Assembly (NCBI GenBank): GCA_023475715.1
Contig: JAMCVO010000395.1
Span: forward strand, 1-7,400
DNA: 7,400 nucleotides
Origin: Actinomycetota bacterium
Lineage (GTDB): Bacteria > Actinomycetota > Humimicrobiia > Humimicrobiales > Humimicrobiaceae
Reading direction: 5' to 3'
The notes below the pieces were generated by a model that saw nothing but the letters and a program-made list of their open reading frames with translations, had not been told where the DNA came from and made no database searches. Within the stretch, counting starts at the first letter, position 1; every line of letters starts with the position of its first letter. Both the position numbers and the translations under genes were made by a program. Of the stretch, positions 1-6,875 are shown in pieces.

Positions 1-32
1 ACTTTCAATATAGCGTTAAATCTTTTTTGGCT

Positions 33-62
33 TTAGAATTTGTCTTGAAATACTGATATAAT
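33..62 (+). promoter_or_regulatory. Candidate extended -10 promoter upstream of the inverted-repeat element
   Basis: The -10 is a perfect TATAAT at 57-62, preceded by TG at 54-55, giving the extended form TGaTATAAT. A weak -35 (TTAGAA, 33-38) lies 18 nt upstream; extended -10 promoters often tolerate a poor -35. Transcription would start near 69, run through the whole 112-331 element and reach pelD as a leader of about 390 nt. Perfect -10 matches also arise by chance in AT-rich DNA, so this is a prediction from sequence only. Confidence 0.45.
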
Positions 63-99
63 TAAAAAGTAAATATTTATGCACATGTATAAATATATA

Positions 100-342
100 G
101 TTTATTTTGGAAGCATCTAAAATTTCGTGATAGCAATAAAGAAGAATTTTAAGAGCCATGATGGGTATTTCAAAAACACGCAGGCTTTTCCCCTGCGAGT
201 AAAAGCCAGCTCAGTTTCAGGCTTAGCTCTCCTCCCAAAGGAGGAACCATGCCCGCTTAAGCCTTCAAATGGTTTTCTCAATACCCATCCTGGCTTATCA
301 ATTTATTTTTTATCACGAAATTTTAGATGCTAACGTTTATTT
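100..342. repeat. 8-bp direct repeat flanking the element, possible target-site duplication
   Basis: GTTTATTT occurs at 100-107 and again at 335-342, just outside the 21-bp inverted repeats. If it is a target-site duplication, the mobile unit would be about 108-334, with a few unpaired bases beyond each perfect repeat. The motif is AT-rich in an AT-rich region, so a chance match is plausible; this is weak support for a transposition origin. Confidence 0.3.
112..331. repeat. 220-bp structured inverted-repeat element (MITE-like, or structured leader RNA)
   Basis: The ends are perfect 21-bp inverted repeats, 112-132 and 311-331 (left end begins AGCATCTAAAATTTCG). Inside, 153-169 pairs with 280-296: 10 continuous pairs, one mismatch, then 6 more including one G-U. 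The core holds further hairpins: CGCAGG/CCTGCG (179-184 with 192-197), TCCTCC/GGAGGA around a CAAA loop (230-245), and mutually exclusive pairings of AAGCC (203-207) and TAAGCC (258-263) with the GGCTT(A) at 220-225. AACCAT (245-250) can also pair with ATGGTT (269-274). Short size, terminal inverted repeats and no gene fit a miniature inverted-repeat transposable element. The layered internal pairing would equally suit a transcribed RNA. An 8-bp direct repeat flanks it. I do not recognise the family. Confidence 0.75.
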
Positions 343-350
343 AAGATCGT

Positions 351-377
351 TTGATTTTAGAAAATAAAGTATATAAT
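351..377 (+). promoter_or_regulatory. Candidate pel operon promoter
   Basis: TTGATT at 351-356 resembles a -35 box and a perfect TATAAT lies at 372-377. The 15-nt spacer is shorter than the preferred 17, so strength is uncertain. Transcription would begin near 384 and give a leader of about 79 nt before the pelD start. This promoter lies downstream of the inverted-repeat element, so the element could be upstream DNA for this promoter and leader RNA for the promoter at 33-62. Confidence 0.45.
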
Positions 378-419
378 AATTACTTGAATAATATTTATAC
401 TTAAGTTTTAAAATATTGG

Positions 420-454
420 TCTCTTTTCAGAGAAATTTCAAAATTGAAAGAGGT
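420..454 (+). promoter_or_regulatory. pelD ribosome binding site with competing hairpins
   Basis: AAAGAGGT at 447-454 is a good Shine-Dalgarno sequence 8 nt before a TTG codon at 463, and it decides that start. CTCTTTT at 421-427 can pair with the GAAAGAG at 446-452 (one G-U pair), masking most of it. The alternative hairpin TCTCT/AGAGA (420-424 with 429-433, TTTC loop) uses the same upstream strand and would free the site. The two folds exclude each other, a layout that could give translational control, but the stems are short and AU-rich and no ligand or protein is implied. Confidence 0.35.
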
Positions 455-462
455 AAGCTATA

Positions 463-2697
463 TTGAAAGTACTGATAAGCGGTGGTTACAACTTTATAGG
501 TTCTACTCTGGCGGCAAAGTTTATAAAAGAAGGGCATAATGTAACAGTAATCGATAAGCTGAACCATGAGGGATATGGGAGAGCAGCAAGAGAAAGATAT
601 AAGTTTTATAATCTCTCGAATTCAAGTCCTGAATGCGAAAAGATTTTTGGCGCCGGCAGGTTTGAAATTGTAATTCATATTCCGGAATATGAATCAGCAG
701 ATATTACATCTCCAAAACTGCCTGCATCCGAAGATATATTATCTAGCTGCAATGCATCAGGGCTTGTTAATATGCTCGATTTATCAACAAAAAACAAAGT
801 AAAAAAATTTGTTCTTTTTTCATCATCGGAAATTTATGGTAATACCGGCGAAAGTCCGGCAAGTGAAGAGACTGTTCCAAATCCAGTGTCTCTCAAGGGA
901 ATGAGCAGTTATGTAATGGAATATTATTGTTTTCGATGGGGTGAAATAAATAATTTAAATATACTCAGTCTCAGGGTTTCAAATTTTTATGGACCACAGG
1001 AACAGATGCCGGAGAGTTTGCTTAAACCGCAGGATGTAGTCTCCATATTTCTTGATAGGATATTACAGGACGAGGGCATTATTATAAATGGTTCCGGGAC
1101 GCAGACCAGAGATTTTATGTATATTGATGACCTTATTGATGGAGCATATAAGGCCTCAGCCAGCAAAGACTGTTCGGGGATTTTTAATTTATCTTCCAAA
1201 GTCGAACATTCAATTAATTCGTTGATAGAAAATTTATCTGCATTAAAAAAACCTCATAAGATTATCTACCAGAAGAATTTTAAGGAAAAAATTCAAAGAG
1301 CATGGCTCGATAATTCTAAAATTTCCGGCGTTATTGGTTGGGAGCCTAAAGTTAGTTTTGAAGAGGGTATCAAGATTACATATAAATGGAAGCAACTTCA
1401 GAAAGAAGCTAAAAAGCGCAAAAGACATGGCTGGGAAAAAGCTGAAGAGAACCATAAAAAGAAAGGGATTAAAGCAACTGCATATATCGAAAATATTATT
1501 TTATTTTTACTTGTAGCCTTTATGCAATGGGGCAATCTTTTCTTTAATATAAAAATGCCTGTATTAAAAATCGATTACAGCATAATTTATATAATCATAA
1601 TGGGTATAATGTGGGGCCAGACTCAGGCTTATATAGCAATGATTCTGTCCGTCATCTTATATGTGGGTATGAGCTTATTTACCGGTGCAGATATTGTAAC
1701 TTTTGTTTATACACCTGAAAACCTGATAAGGATAGCTGCTTATATCCTAGTAGGTATTGTAACCGGCTATTCCATCGAGAGAAAAAACAGGGAGCTGGAG
1801 TCCAGGAATCTGTTAATCCAGAATCTGCAGAATAAATACATGTTCTTATCTGATATATATAATGAGACAAGGATAGTCAAAAATGAGCTTGAAAACCAGA
1901 TTATCGAGACAGAAGATAGTTTCAGCGCAATATACAAAATAATTCAGGAAGTTGACAGTCTGGAAATTGAAAAAGTGTTTTCAGGGGCCATATCGGCAAT
2001 AGAGAGAATTATGAGAACGAACCAGGTTTCAATTTATACATTAAGTAACAACGGAAGCAATAACTTTATGAGATTGAAAGCAAGATCGCTGGTTCTTCTT
2101 GATAAAGTTCCCAATTCAATAAAAATATCAGATTTTGAACCACTCAGGCAGGTAGTCCAAACAAAAAGCATCTATATTAATCGTGATTTTATATCAGGCA
2201 TGCCCGTCATGATTGCTCCTGTCCTTGAAGACAAAAATGTTATTGCAGTGATTTCAGTTCACAGTACGCCTTTCGAAAATTTAACACTGCATTACCAAAA
2301 CCTGTTTCAAACGGTTGTAGGATTAATAACAAATGCACTAAAAAGAGCTTATTTCTTTGAAGCAAGCCTCAAGGATAAGAGATATATTCCAAATACCCGA
2401 ATACTGACATCTTTTACATTCGAAAAAATACTTAAGGAAATTCAGAATAACAAAACTGAGCTTGGAATGAGTTATACTTTGCTCCAGGTAGAAAGAAATG
2501 ACAGATCACTTGAAGAAATATCTGAGAAAGTGGTTCGGGTTATAAGGGATAATGATTATATTGGGACCAGCGTAGATGATAATGTCTATATATTACTCTC
2601 CAACACCAAGAACAATTATGCAGGCCTTGTACTCGAAAGACTCCAAAAAGCTGAAATAATTGCTTATCTGGTATTAGAGGATTTTGATGATGAATAG
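463..2697 (+). CDS. pelD: PelD-type c-di-GMP receptor fused to an N-terminal inactive UDP-sugar epimerase-like domain
   Basis: PelD is the inner-membrane c-di-GMP receptor that switches on Pel synthesis. Residues 1-310 form an extended SDR (UDP-sugar epimerase-like) domain: SGGYNFIG near the start, FSSSEIYG at 119-126, RVSNFYGP, and GSGTQTRDFMYIDD. Its catalytic Tyr and Lys are replaced (K145, S149) and the glycine motif has N10, so it is probably not an active epimerase. A basic linker follows, then four predicted membrane helices (about 342-440), a coiled coil (about 440-490), a GAF-like domain (about 490-625) and a degenerate GGDEF domain (about 630-744). In the last, VDDNV (704-708) replaces GGDEF, while the inhibitory-site motif R695-D-N-D698 remains at the canonical spacing, as expected of PelD. 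The part after residue 320 is close in length to Pseudomonas PelD. The frame is continuous with no internal start suggesting two proteins. The TTG start is supported by AAAGAGGT. The PelD assignment is strong; the role of the epimerase-like domain is unknown. Confidence 0.9.
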   Translation: MKVLISGGYNFIGSTLAAKFIKEGHNVTVIDKLNHEGYGRAARERYKFYNLSNSSPECEKIFGAGRFEIVIHIPEYESADITSPKLPASEDILSSCNASGLVNMLDLSTKNKVKKFVLFSSSEIYGNTGESPASEETVPNPVSLKGMSSYVMEYYCFRWGEINNLNILSLRVSNFYGPQEQMPESLLKPQDVVSIFLDRILQDEGIIINGSGTQTRDFMYIDDLIDGAYKASASKDCSGIFNLSSKVEHSINSLIENLSALKKPHKIIYQKNFKEKIQRAWLDNSKISGVIGWEPKVSFEEGIKITYKWKQLQKEAKKRKRHGWEKAEENHKKKGIKATAYIENIILFLLVAFMQWGNLFFNIKMPVLKIDYSIIYIIIMGIMWGQTQAYIAMILSVILYVGMSLFTGADIVTFVYTPENLIRIAAYILVGIVTGYSIERKNRELESRNLLIQNLQNKYMFLSDIYNETRIVKNELENQIIETEDSFSAIYKIIQEVDSLEIEKVFSGAISAIERIMRTNQVSIYTLSNNGSNNFMRLKARSLVLLDKVPNSIKISDFEPLRQVVQTKSIYINRDFISGMPVMIAPVLEDKNVIAVISVHSTPFENLTLHYQNLFQTVVGLITNALKRAYFFEASLKDKRYIPNTRILTSFTFEKILKEIQNNKTELGMSYTLLQVERNDRSLEEISEKVVRVIRDNDYIGTSVDDNVYILLSNTKNNYAGLVLERLQKAEIIAYLVLEDFDDE

Positions 2698-3607
2698 CGA
2701 TCAGATTATTTTACTTGCAATAATTCATTCATTGGTTTGCCTGGTCTATTTTGCATTGAACATAAGATTCAAAAGTCTGCAGGACAGTTTGTATAAGTTT
2801 TCTGTTATTTTTTTTCTTCCGGTAGCAGGTCTTTTATTTTTCATTGTTTCAGCAATCTTAGATAAGATTCCCAACAGATCCGATTCGATAATCGATAGCT
2901 ATCTCAGATATATCAGAGATAAAAAACATATTTATTATGAAGATGCTATAGATTTTGAAAAGGAGATAAATACCGTACCATTGGAGGATTCGTTAAACTT
3001 CAGTGATAATAAGGCCAAAAGGGCATACCTTATTTATATTCTAAAAAAAGATGTTGGCAGCCATATAAAAGGATTGCGGAAAGCCATTAAAAGCGAGGAT
3101 ACGGAAACCTGCCACTATGCAGCGTCAGCTTTAATGGAAATCAAAAAGCAATTTGAAATTTTATTAGCGAAGACAGGCGAAAAATATAAAAACTACAGGG
3201 ATGATATAAGTGCCATTCAGGAATACATCAATACTTTAAAGAAATATCTAAAAAGCGGTCTTGCCGATAAAGTGGATTATTACAATTATCTGGAGAAATA
3301 TTCTGCCGCACTTTCAGCACTGCTGGAGAGGCATGTAACAAATGAAGATTATTTTATGGATAAGATAAATTGTGATCTGGAGCTTGGAGATTATAAAAGC
3401 GCCGAAGACATCAGTAAAAATTTTTTCAAGTATTTCCCGAACAGTGAGAAACCTTATCTGGCTTTAATGAAGTTTTATTATCTTGCCCGTGATGTCAAAT
3501 CATTTGAAAATGTATCAAAAGTTTTAAAGCACAAGAAGATAGGGCTTACTGAATATGGTGAAAGTGTAATCAAATTCTGGGAGGGTGGCAAAGCAGGTGT
3601 TCACTAG
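2687..3607 (+). CDS. pelE: PelE-like membrane protein with TPR-like C-terminal region
   Basis: In the known Pel systems PelE is a membrane protein that works with PelD to recruit and regulate the PelF glycosyltransferase. The N-terminus carries two hydrophobic segments (about residues 6-25 and 38-58), followed by a soluble, helix-rich region with TPR-like helical pairs, clearest near the C-terminus around GDYKSAEDISKNF and the next 45 residues. The length of about 306 residues is near that of Pseudomonas PelE. Sequence motifs are weak, so the call rests on topology, helical repeats and position between pelD and pelA. The gene overlaps the end of pelD. AGAGG at 2676-2680 serves either of two consecutive ATG codons, 2687 or 2690; a TTG at 2684 is too close to it. 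The overlap suggests translational coupling with pelD. Confidence 0.8.
   Translation: MMNSDQIILLAIIHSLVCLVYFALNIRFKSLQDSLYKFSVIFFLPVAGLLFFIVSAILDKIPNRSDSIIDSYLRYIRDKKHIYYEDAIDFEKEINTVPLEDSLNFSDNKAKRAYLIYILKKDVGSHIKGLRKAIKSEDTETCHYAASALMEIKKQFEILLAKTGEKYKNYRDDISAIQEYINTLKKYLKSGLADKVDYYNYLEKYSAALSALLERHVTNEDYFMDKINCDLELGDYKSAEDISKNFFKYFPNSEKPYLALMKFYYLARDVKSFENVSKVLKHKKIGLTEYGESVIKFWEGGKAGVH
3579..3596 (+). promoter_or_regulatory. pelA ribosome binding site inside the end of pelE
   Basis: The purine run GGGAGGGTGG (3579-3588) lies inside pelE. The first in-frame GTG, at 3585, is part of this run and has no room for ribosome spacing. The next GTG, at 3597, sits 8 nt beyond it, so I prefer 3597; it also gives a tidier N-terminus with a short basic segment before the membrane helix. 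Confidence 0.55.
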
Positions 3608-5411
3608 AAAACTTTCTGTAATCATAATAGCCCTGCTTGTTCTTGCTGCAGGATTTCAGCTTCTTCGTTCTTTCGGGATGCTAAATCTTGTAAAAAATGT
3701 CAATTCTCTGGAAGAACTGCCGGAAGCAGCATCTCCGGAAATTCCTGCAAATATTGATTTTGAAAAATATCTTATCGTTTCAAATAACGAGGAACCAAAC
3801 AGTGCAAAAACAGAGGAACAATTAAAAGCGACCTTTGATTTCATGAAAAAAGAGTACCAGATAATAAGCATAAATCAGCAGACGAAAAATTTATCTGATT
3901 ATGATTGTATATTTCTGACATTTGAAAGGTTTGATTTCTTAAAAAACCTTAATGATTATATTGATTATGTGAATGCAGGTGGCAATCTTGTTTTCCTGGT
4001 GCGTCCGATTGTTGATAAAAGCTTTGAAATTATAAGCGGTTTAATTGGAATAAAAAATTATACAAAAAATGTCATAAATACAAAAGGAATCAAAGTGGTT
4101 TCGGATGTGATGATAGGTGCAAATGGGTTTGAATCCAAAACTGAGAATATATTGAATTCATCAATAAACCTGGAATTGACTTCGGATATAGAGCCGTTGC
4201 TGGAATCCTACACAGATATACCTCTTCTCTGGGAAAAGGATTACGGAAAAGGTCGTTTTATAGTCTTTAACGGCACTTTTTTGAATGAAAAAAATAACAG
4301 GGGAATTCTTGCAGGAATTATAGGAATTGGAAAAGATAATCTTATTTATCCCATAATCAACGTAAAAATGCTGCATATAGATGATTTTCCGGCTCCAATC
4401 CCCGCAGGCAGAGATGAAAAGATTTATGAGGAATTCAGCAGGGATATCCCTCAGTTTTACAAAGAAGTCTGGTGGACAGACATGATAAAGATATCTAAAA
4501 AATTTGATATAAAATATTCAAGCTTTGCAATTGAGTCATATAATGACAATACTAAATTGCCGCTTGTCAAAGGAGACTCAAAAGATATGCAGAATCTTCT
4601 TATCTATGGCAAAGAGCTGCTTGGCATTGGCGGTGAAATGGGACTCCATGGTTATAATCATCAGTCTCTTGCTTTGCAGGGTTTTATAAAACAGGATCTG
4701 GGATATATGCCCTGGAAAAGTGAAAACGATATGGCCGAGTCAGTAAAAGAGCTTGTAAGATTTATGAAAAGTGTTTTTAGTCAGTATTCATTTAGAGCAT
4801 ATGTCCCACCCTCCAATATTTTGAGCCCCGAAGGCCGAAAAGCAGTCTTAACGGCAAATCCTGATTTAAAAATAATATCTTCTGTTTATCTTCCAAACAA
4901 GGAAAGAGACGTATATACTCAGGAATTAAGTATAGCTGACGATGGAATAATAGAATTCCCGAGAATTTCGGCAGGCTATGAAAATAAAGACGAAACAATG
5001 TGGTCCATTTATAACGGAGTTAATTTATACGGTTTATTTGCTCATTTTGTTCATCCTGATGACGTTCTTGATCCCGAGCGAAATGGCGGCAAGAGCTGGG
5101 ATCAGCTGTCAAAAGAATTTGCTTCAATGGTTGGACAAGTCACTCAAAGTTATAAATGGCTCAGGAGTTTTACCATATCTTCAGCCAGCCAGGAGCTCGT
5201 GAAATATCTTGAAAGCAAACCTAAAATTGAATACGGGGATAACACAATAACAATATATACGGAAAATTTCAGACCGGATATTTACTGCATTATGAGAACA
5301 AAAAGCAAAATAATCGAATCTGAAAAGGTTGACTATTTAAAAATTTCCGAAAATGCTTATTTGCTGACGTTAAAAGATGCAGTCAGTAATTTAAAGCTGG
5401 AGGCGGAGTAA
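3597..5411 (+). CDS. pelA: PelA-type membrane-anchored polysaccharide deacetylase
   Basis: This is the deacetylase-only form of PelA typical of Gram-positive pel loci; it is predicted to remove acetyl groups from Pel outside the membrane. Numbering is from the GTG at 3597. A basic N-terminus and one hydrophobic helix (about 5-25) form a signal anchor. Residues about 50-240 look like a Rossmann or glutamine-amidotransferase-like domain (NAGGNLVFLVRP, GKGRFIVFNG). The deacetylase domain follows. HIDDFP supplies the paired aspartates D262 and D263, one a likely catalytic base and one a metal ligand. HGYNH supplies the zinc histidines H351 and H355. RAYVPPS (from R400) is the conserved Arg-Pro motif, and FAHFVHPDD holds H483 and H486. 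All expected active-site elements are present. The glycoside hydrolase domain of Pseudomonas PelA is missing, which accounts for the shorter length. The gene overlaps pelE by 11 nt. A start at 3585 (four residues longer) is possible. Confidence 0.88.
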   Translation: MFTRKLSVIIIALLVLAAGFQLLRSFGMLNLVKNVNSLEELPEAASPEIPANIDFEKYLIVSNNEEPNSAKTEEQLKATFDFMKKEYQIISINQQTKNLSDYDCIFLTFERFDFLKNLNDYIDYVNAGGNLVFLVRPIVDKSFEIISGLIGIKNYTKNVINTKGIKVVSDVMIGANGFESKTENILNSSINLELTSDIEPLLESYTDIPLLWEKDYGKGRFIVFNGTFLNEKNNRGILAGIIGIGKDNLIYPIINVKMLHIDDFPAPIPAGRDEKIYEEFSRDIPQFYKEVWWTDMIKISKKFDIKYSSFAIESYNDNTKLPLVKGDSKDMQNLLIYGKELLGIGGEMGLHGYNHQSLALQGFIKQDLGYMPWKSENDMAESVKELVRFMKSVFSQYSFRAYVPPSNILSPEGRKAVLTANPDLKIISSVYLPNKERDVYTQELSIADDGIIEFPRISAGYENKDETMWSIYNGVNLYGLFAHFVHPDDVLDPERNGGKSWDQLSKEFASMVGQVTQSYKWLRSFTISSASQELVKYLESKPKIEYGDNTITIYTENFRPDIYCIMRTKSKIIESEKVDYLKISENAYLLTLKDAVSNLKLEAE

Positions 5412-5414
5412 CTT

Positions 5415-6845
5415 TTGAAAGTATGCTTATATCTTGAAGGAAGCTACCCTCATGTTACGGGAGGTGTTTCAACATGGGTACAGATACTCATAAAAAATAT
5501 GCCTGAATATGAATTTATTATTTATTCAATAGGTGCAGAAGAAAAATACAGAGGTGCTTACAAATACAAGCTTCCTGAAAACGTGGTTTCCGTTCAGGAA
5601 GTATTTCTTGATGAAATGCTCAAGAACAGGGGGCAATACGGAAAGAGATACAGATTGTCCAAAGATGAGATTATAAACCTTAAATTTCTCATCACGGGCC
5701 AGAAGGTTCAATGGAGTTACATTTTCAAATTAATGGCTGAAAAAAGAATAAAAAATGAAATGGATTTTTTTATGAGTCATAACTTTTTTGACATACTCAG
5801 GGAAGCATATACTGAAAAATTCAGTTCGGTTCCCTTTACTGAGTTTTTCTGGACCGTCAGGTCAATGCTCGTACCCCTATTTTTTCTTCTAAATAATAAA
5901 TTGCCCAAAGCTGATTTATATCATAGTGCTGCAAATGGGTACGCAGGTCTGCTTGCCGCAATGGCTAAATTTATTTACAAAAAACCTATGCTTCTTACGG
6001 AACATGGAATCTATTCAAGAGAGAGGGAAGAAGAAATTATTAAGTCCACCTGGGCAAAAGGATACTTCAAAGACATGTGGATCAAGTTCTTCTACAATAT
6101 ATGCAATTGTGTTTACGGATTGTCCGATGAAGTTTTAACATTGTTTGAAAAAAACAAGGAGATTGAGATAGAGCTTGGCTGCCCTGCCGAAAAGATAAAA
6201 ATTATTCCAAACGGAATCGATATAGAAGCATTTGCCGGCATTGAATCGGAAGAACCGGAAGAGAGCCAGAGTCGGAATGATTACATCAATATAGCAACAA
6301 TTACAAGGATAGTACCAATTAAGGATATAAAAACAATGATACAGAGCTTCAATTTTGTAAAAAACGTAATTAAAAATGCAAAATTTTTTATTTTCGGACC
6401 TATAGATGAAGATGAAGAATATTTCCTGGAATGCAAACAGCTTGCTGACAGATTGGGTCTTGACGACTTAACCTTTACCGGGAAAGTTGATGTGCGGGAC
6501 TATATAAAAGATATTGACATACTCGTAATGACAAGCATAAGCGAAGGGCAGCCTTTTGTGATACTTGAGGGTATGGCGGCAAAGAAACCTTTTGTAACAA
6601 CTGATGTCGGAGGATGTCAGGAGCTTTTATACGGCAATAATGATGGCTTTGGTAAAGCAGGTCTGGTAGAACCGGTGATGGATATCGAAAAAATAGCAAA
6701 AGCCATTATACGGCTTTGCAAAAATAATGAGCTTCGTAAGAAAATGGGTGAAAACGGGTTCAATCGCGTTTCAGGTCTCTATGGTTATAAGAAATGCGTC
6801 GAAAGTTACAGGACCATCTATCAGCGTTTTTTAAAATACTATTAA
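5415..6845 (+). CDS. pelF: PelF, GT4-family glycosyltransferase (Pel polymerase)
   Basis: PelF is the cytosolic glycosyltransferase that polymerises Pel from UDP-amino sugars. The sequence is a two-domain GT-B enzyme of family GT4. The N-terminal domain opens with the PelF signature HVTGGVSTW (residues 13-21), and TEHGIYSRERE begins at 195. The C-terminal domain carries IIPNGID (263-269), RIVPIKDIKT, and the retaining-GT EX7E motif with E377 and E385 (EGQPFVILE), followed by TDVGGCQEL. At 476 residues it is near family length and appears complete. There is no membrane helix, in line with recruitment by PelD/PelE. It starts at TTG, 3 nt after the pelA stop, with GGAGGCGGAG (5399-5408) inside the end of pelA as Shine-Dalgarno, so translational coupling is likely. 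Of the genes here this is the surest assignment. Confidence 0.95.
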   Translation: MKVCLYLEGSYPHVTGGVSTWVQILIKNMPEYEFIIYSIGAEEKYRGAYKYKLPENVVSVQEVFLDEMLKNRGQYGKRYRLSKDEIINLKFLITGQKVQWSYIFKLMAEKRIKNEMDFFMSHNFFDILREAYTEKFSSVPFTEFFWTVRSMLVPLFFLLNNKLPKADLYHSAANGYAGLLAAMAKFIYKKPMLLTEHGIYSREREEEIIKSTWAKGYFKDMWIKFFYNICNCVYGLSDEVLTLFEKNKEIEIELGCPAEKIKIIPNGIDIEAFAGIESEEPEESQSRNDYINIATITRIVPIKDIKTMIQSFNFVKNVIKNAKFFIFGPIDEDEEYFLECKQLADRLGLDDLTFTGKVDVRDYIKDIDILVMTSISEGQPFVILEGMAAKKPFVTTDVGGCQELLYGNNDGFGKAGLVEPVMDIEKIAKAIIRLCKNNELRKKMGENGFNRVSGLYGYKKCVESYRTIYQRFLKYY

Positions 6846-6875
6846 AGTTAGGAATTGATATAAGGCGGATTTTAA

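Larger units (their letters stand above)
1..462. other. Non-coding region upstream of the pel operon
   Basis: I see no credible gene in this stretch. The only open frame, at 127-333, lies inside the inverted-repeat element and has no Shine-Dalgarno sequence or recognisable protein motif. The region is very AT-rich except for a GC-richer core at about 175-300 inside the element. It holds two sigma-A-like promoter candidates, the 220-bp inverted-repeat element, and a leader with a possible Shine-Dalgarno-masking hairpin; each is listed separately. Bases 1-32 show nothing I can name, and no rho-independent terminator of an upstream gene is evident. Confidence 0.75.

Noticed and set aside
153..296. 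Self-cleaving ribozyme (hammerhead or twister) in the element core
   Set aside because: Neither CUGAUGA with GAAA nor the twister core is present on either strand.
150..300. c-di-GMP riboswitch (GEMM-I or GEMM-II), attractive because pel is c-di-GMP controlled
   Set aside because: I compared both strands with the conserved core of these classes from memory and did not find the GCAAACC / ACGCAAAGCC type elements or the class II core. An Rfam search would settle it.
127..333. Possible small protein of 68 residues upstream of pelD
   Set aside because: It lies almost entirely within the inverted-repeat element, lacks a ribosome binding site and has no recognisable motif; its frame is explained by chance in repeat DNA.
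384..414. Third promoter, TTGAAT (384-389) with TAAAAT (409-414)
   Set aside because: The spacer is 19 nt and both boxes are weak in very AT-rich DNA; the TATAAT at 372-377 is a better candidate.
420..445. Rho-independent terminator before pelD
   Set aside because: The hairpin is only 5 AU-rich-flanked pairs and is not followed by a U-run.
1400..1500. Assembly error or frameshift joining two separate genes (epimerase and pelD)
   Set aside because: The frame is continuous across a basic linker, with no stop, no Shine-Dalgarno and no start codon at the junction, so a real fusion is the simpler reading.
4978..5202. Alternative-frame ORF of 74 residues on the + strand inside pelA
   Set aside because: It overlaps the conserved deacetylase segment containing FAHFVHPDD in the true frame; no independent coding evidence. 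Antisense ORFs elsewhere in the operon were dropped for the same reason.
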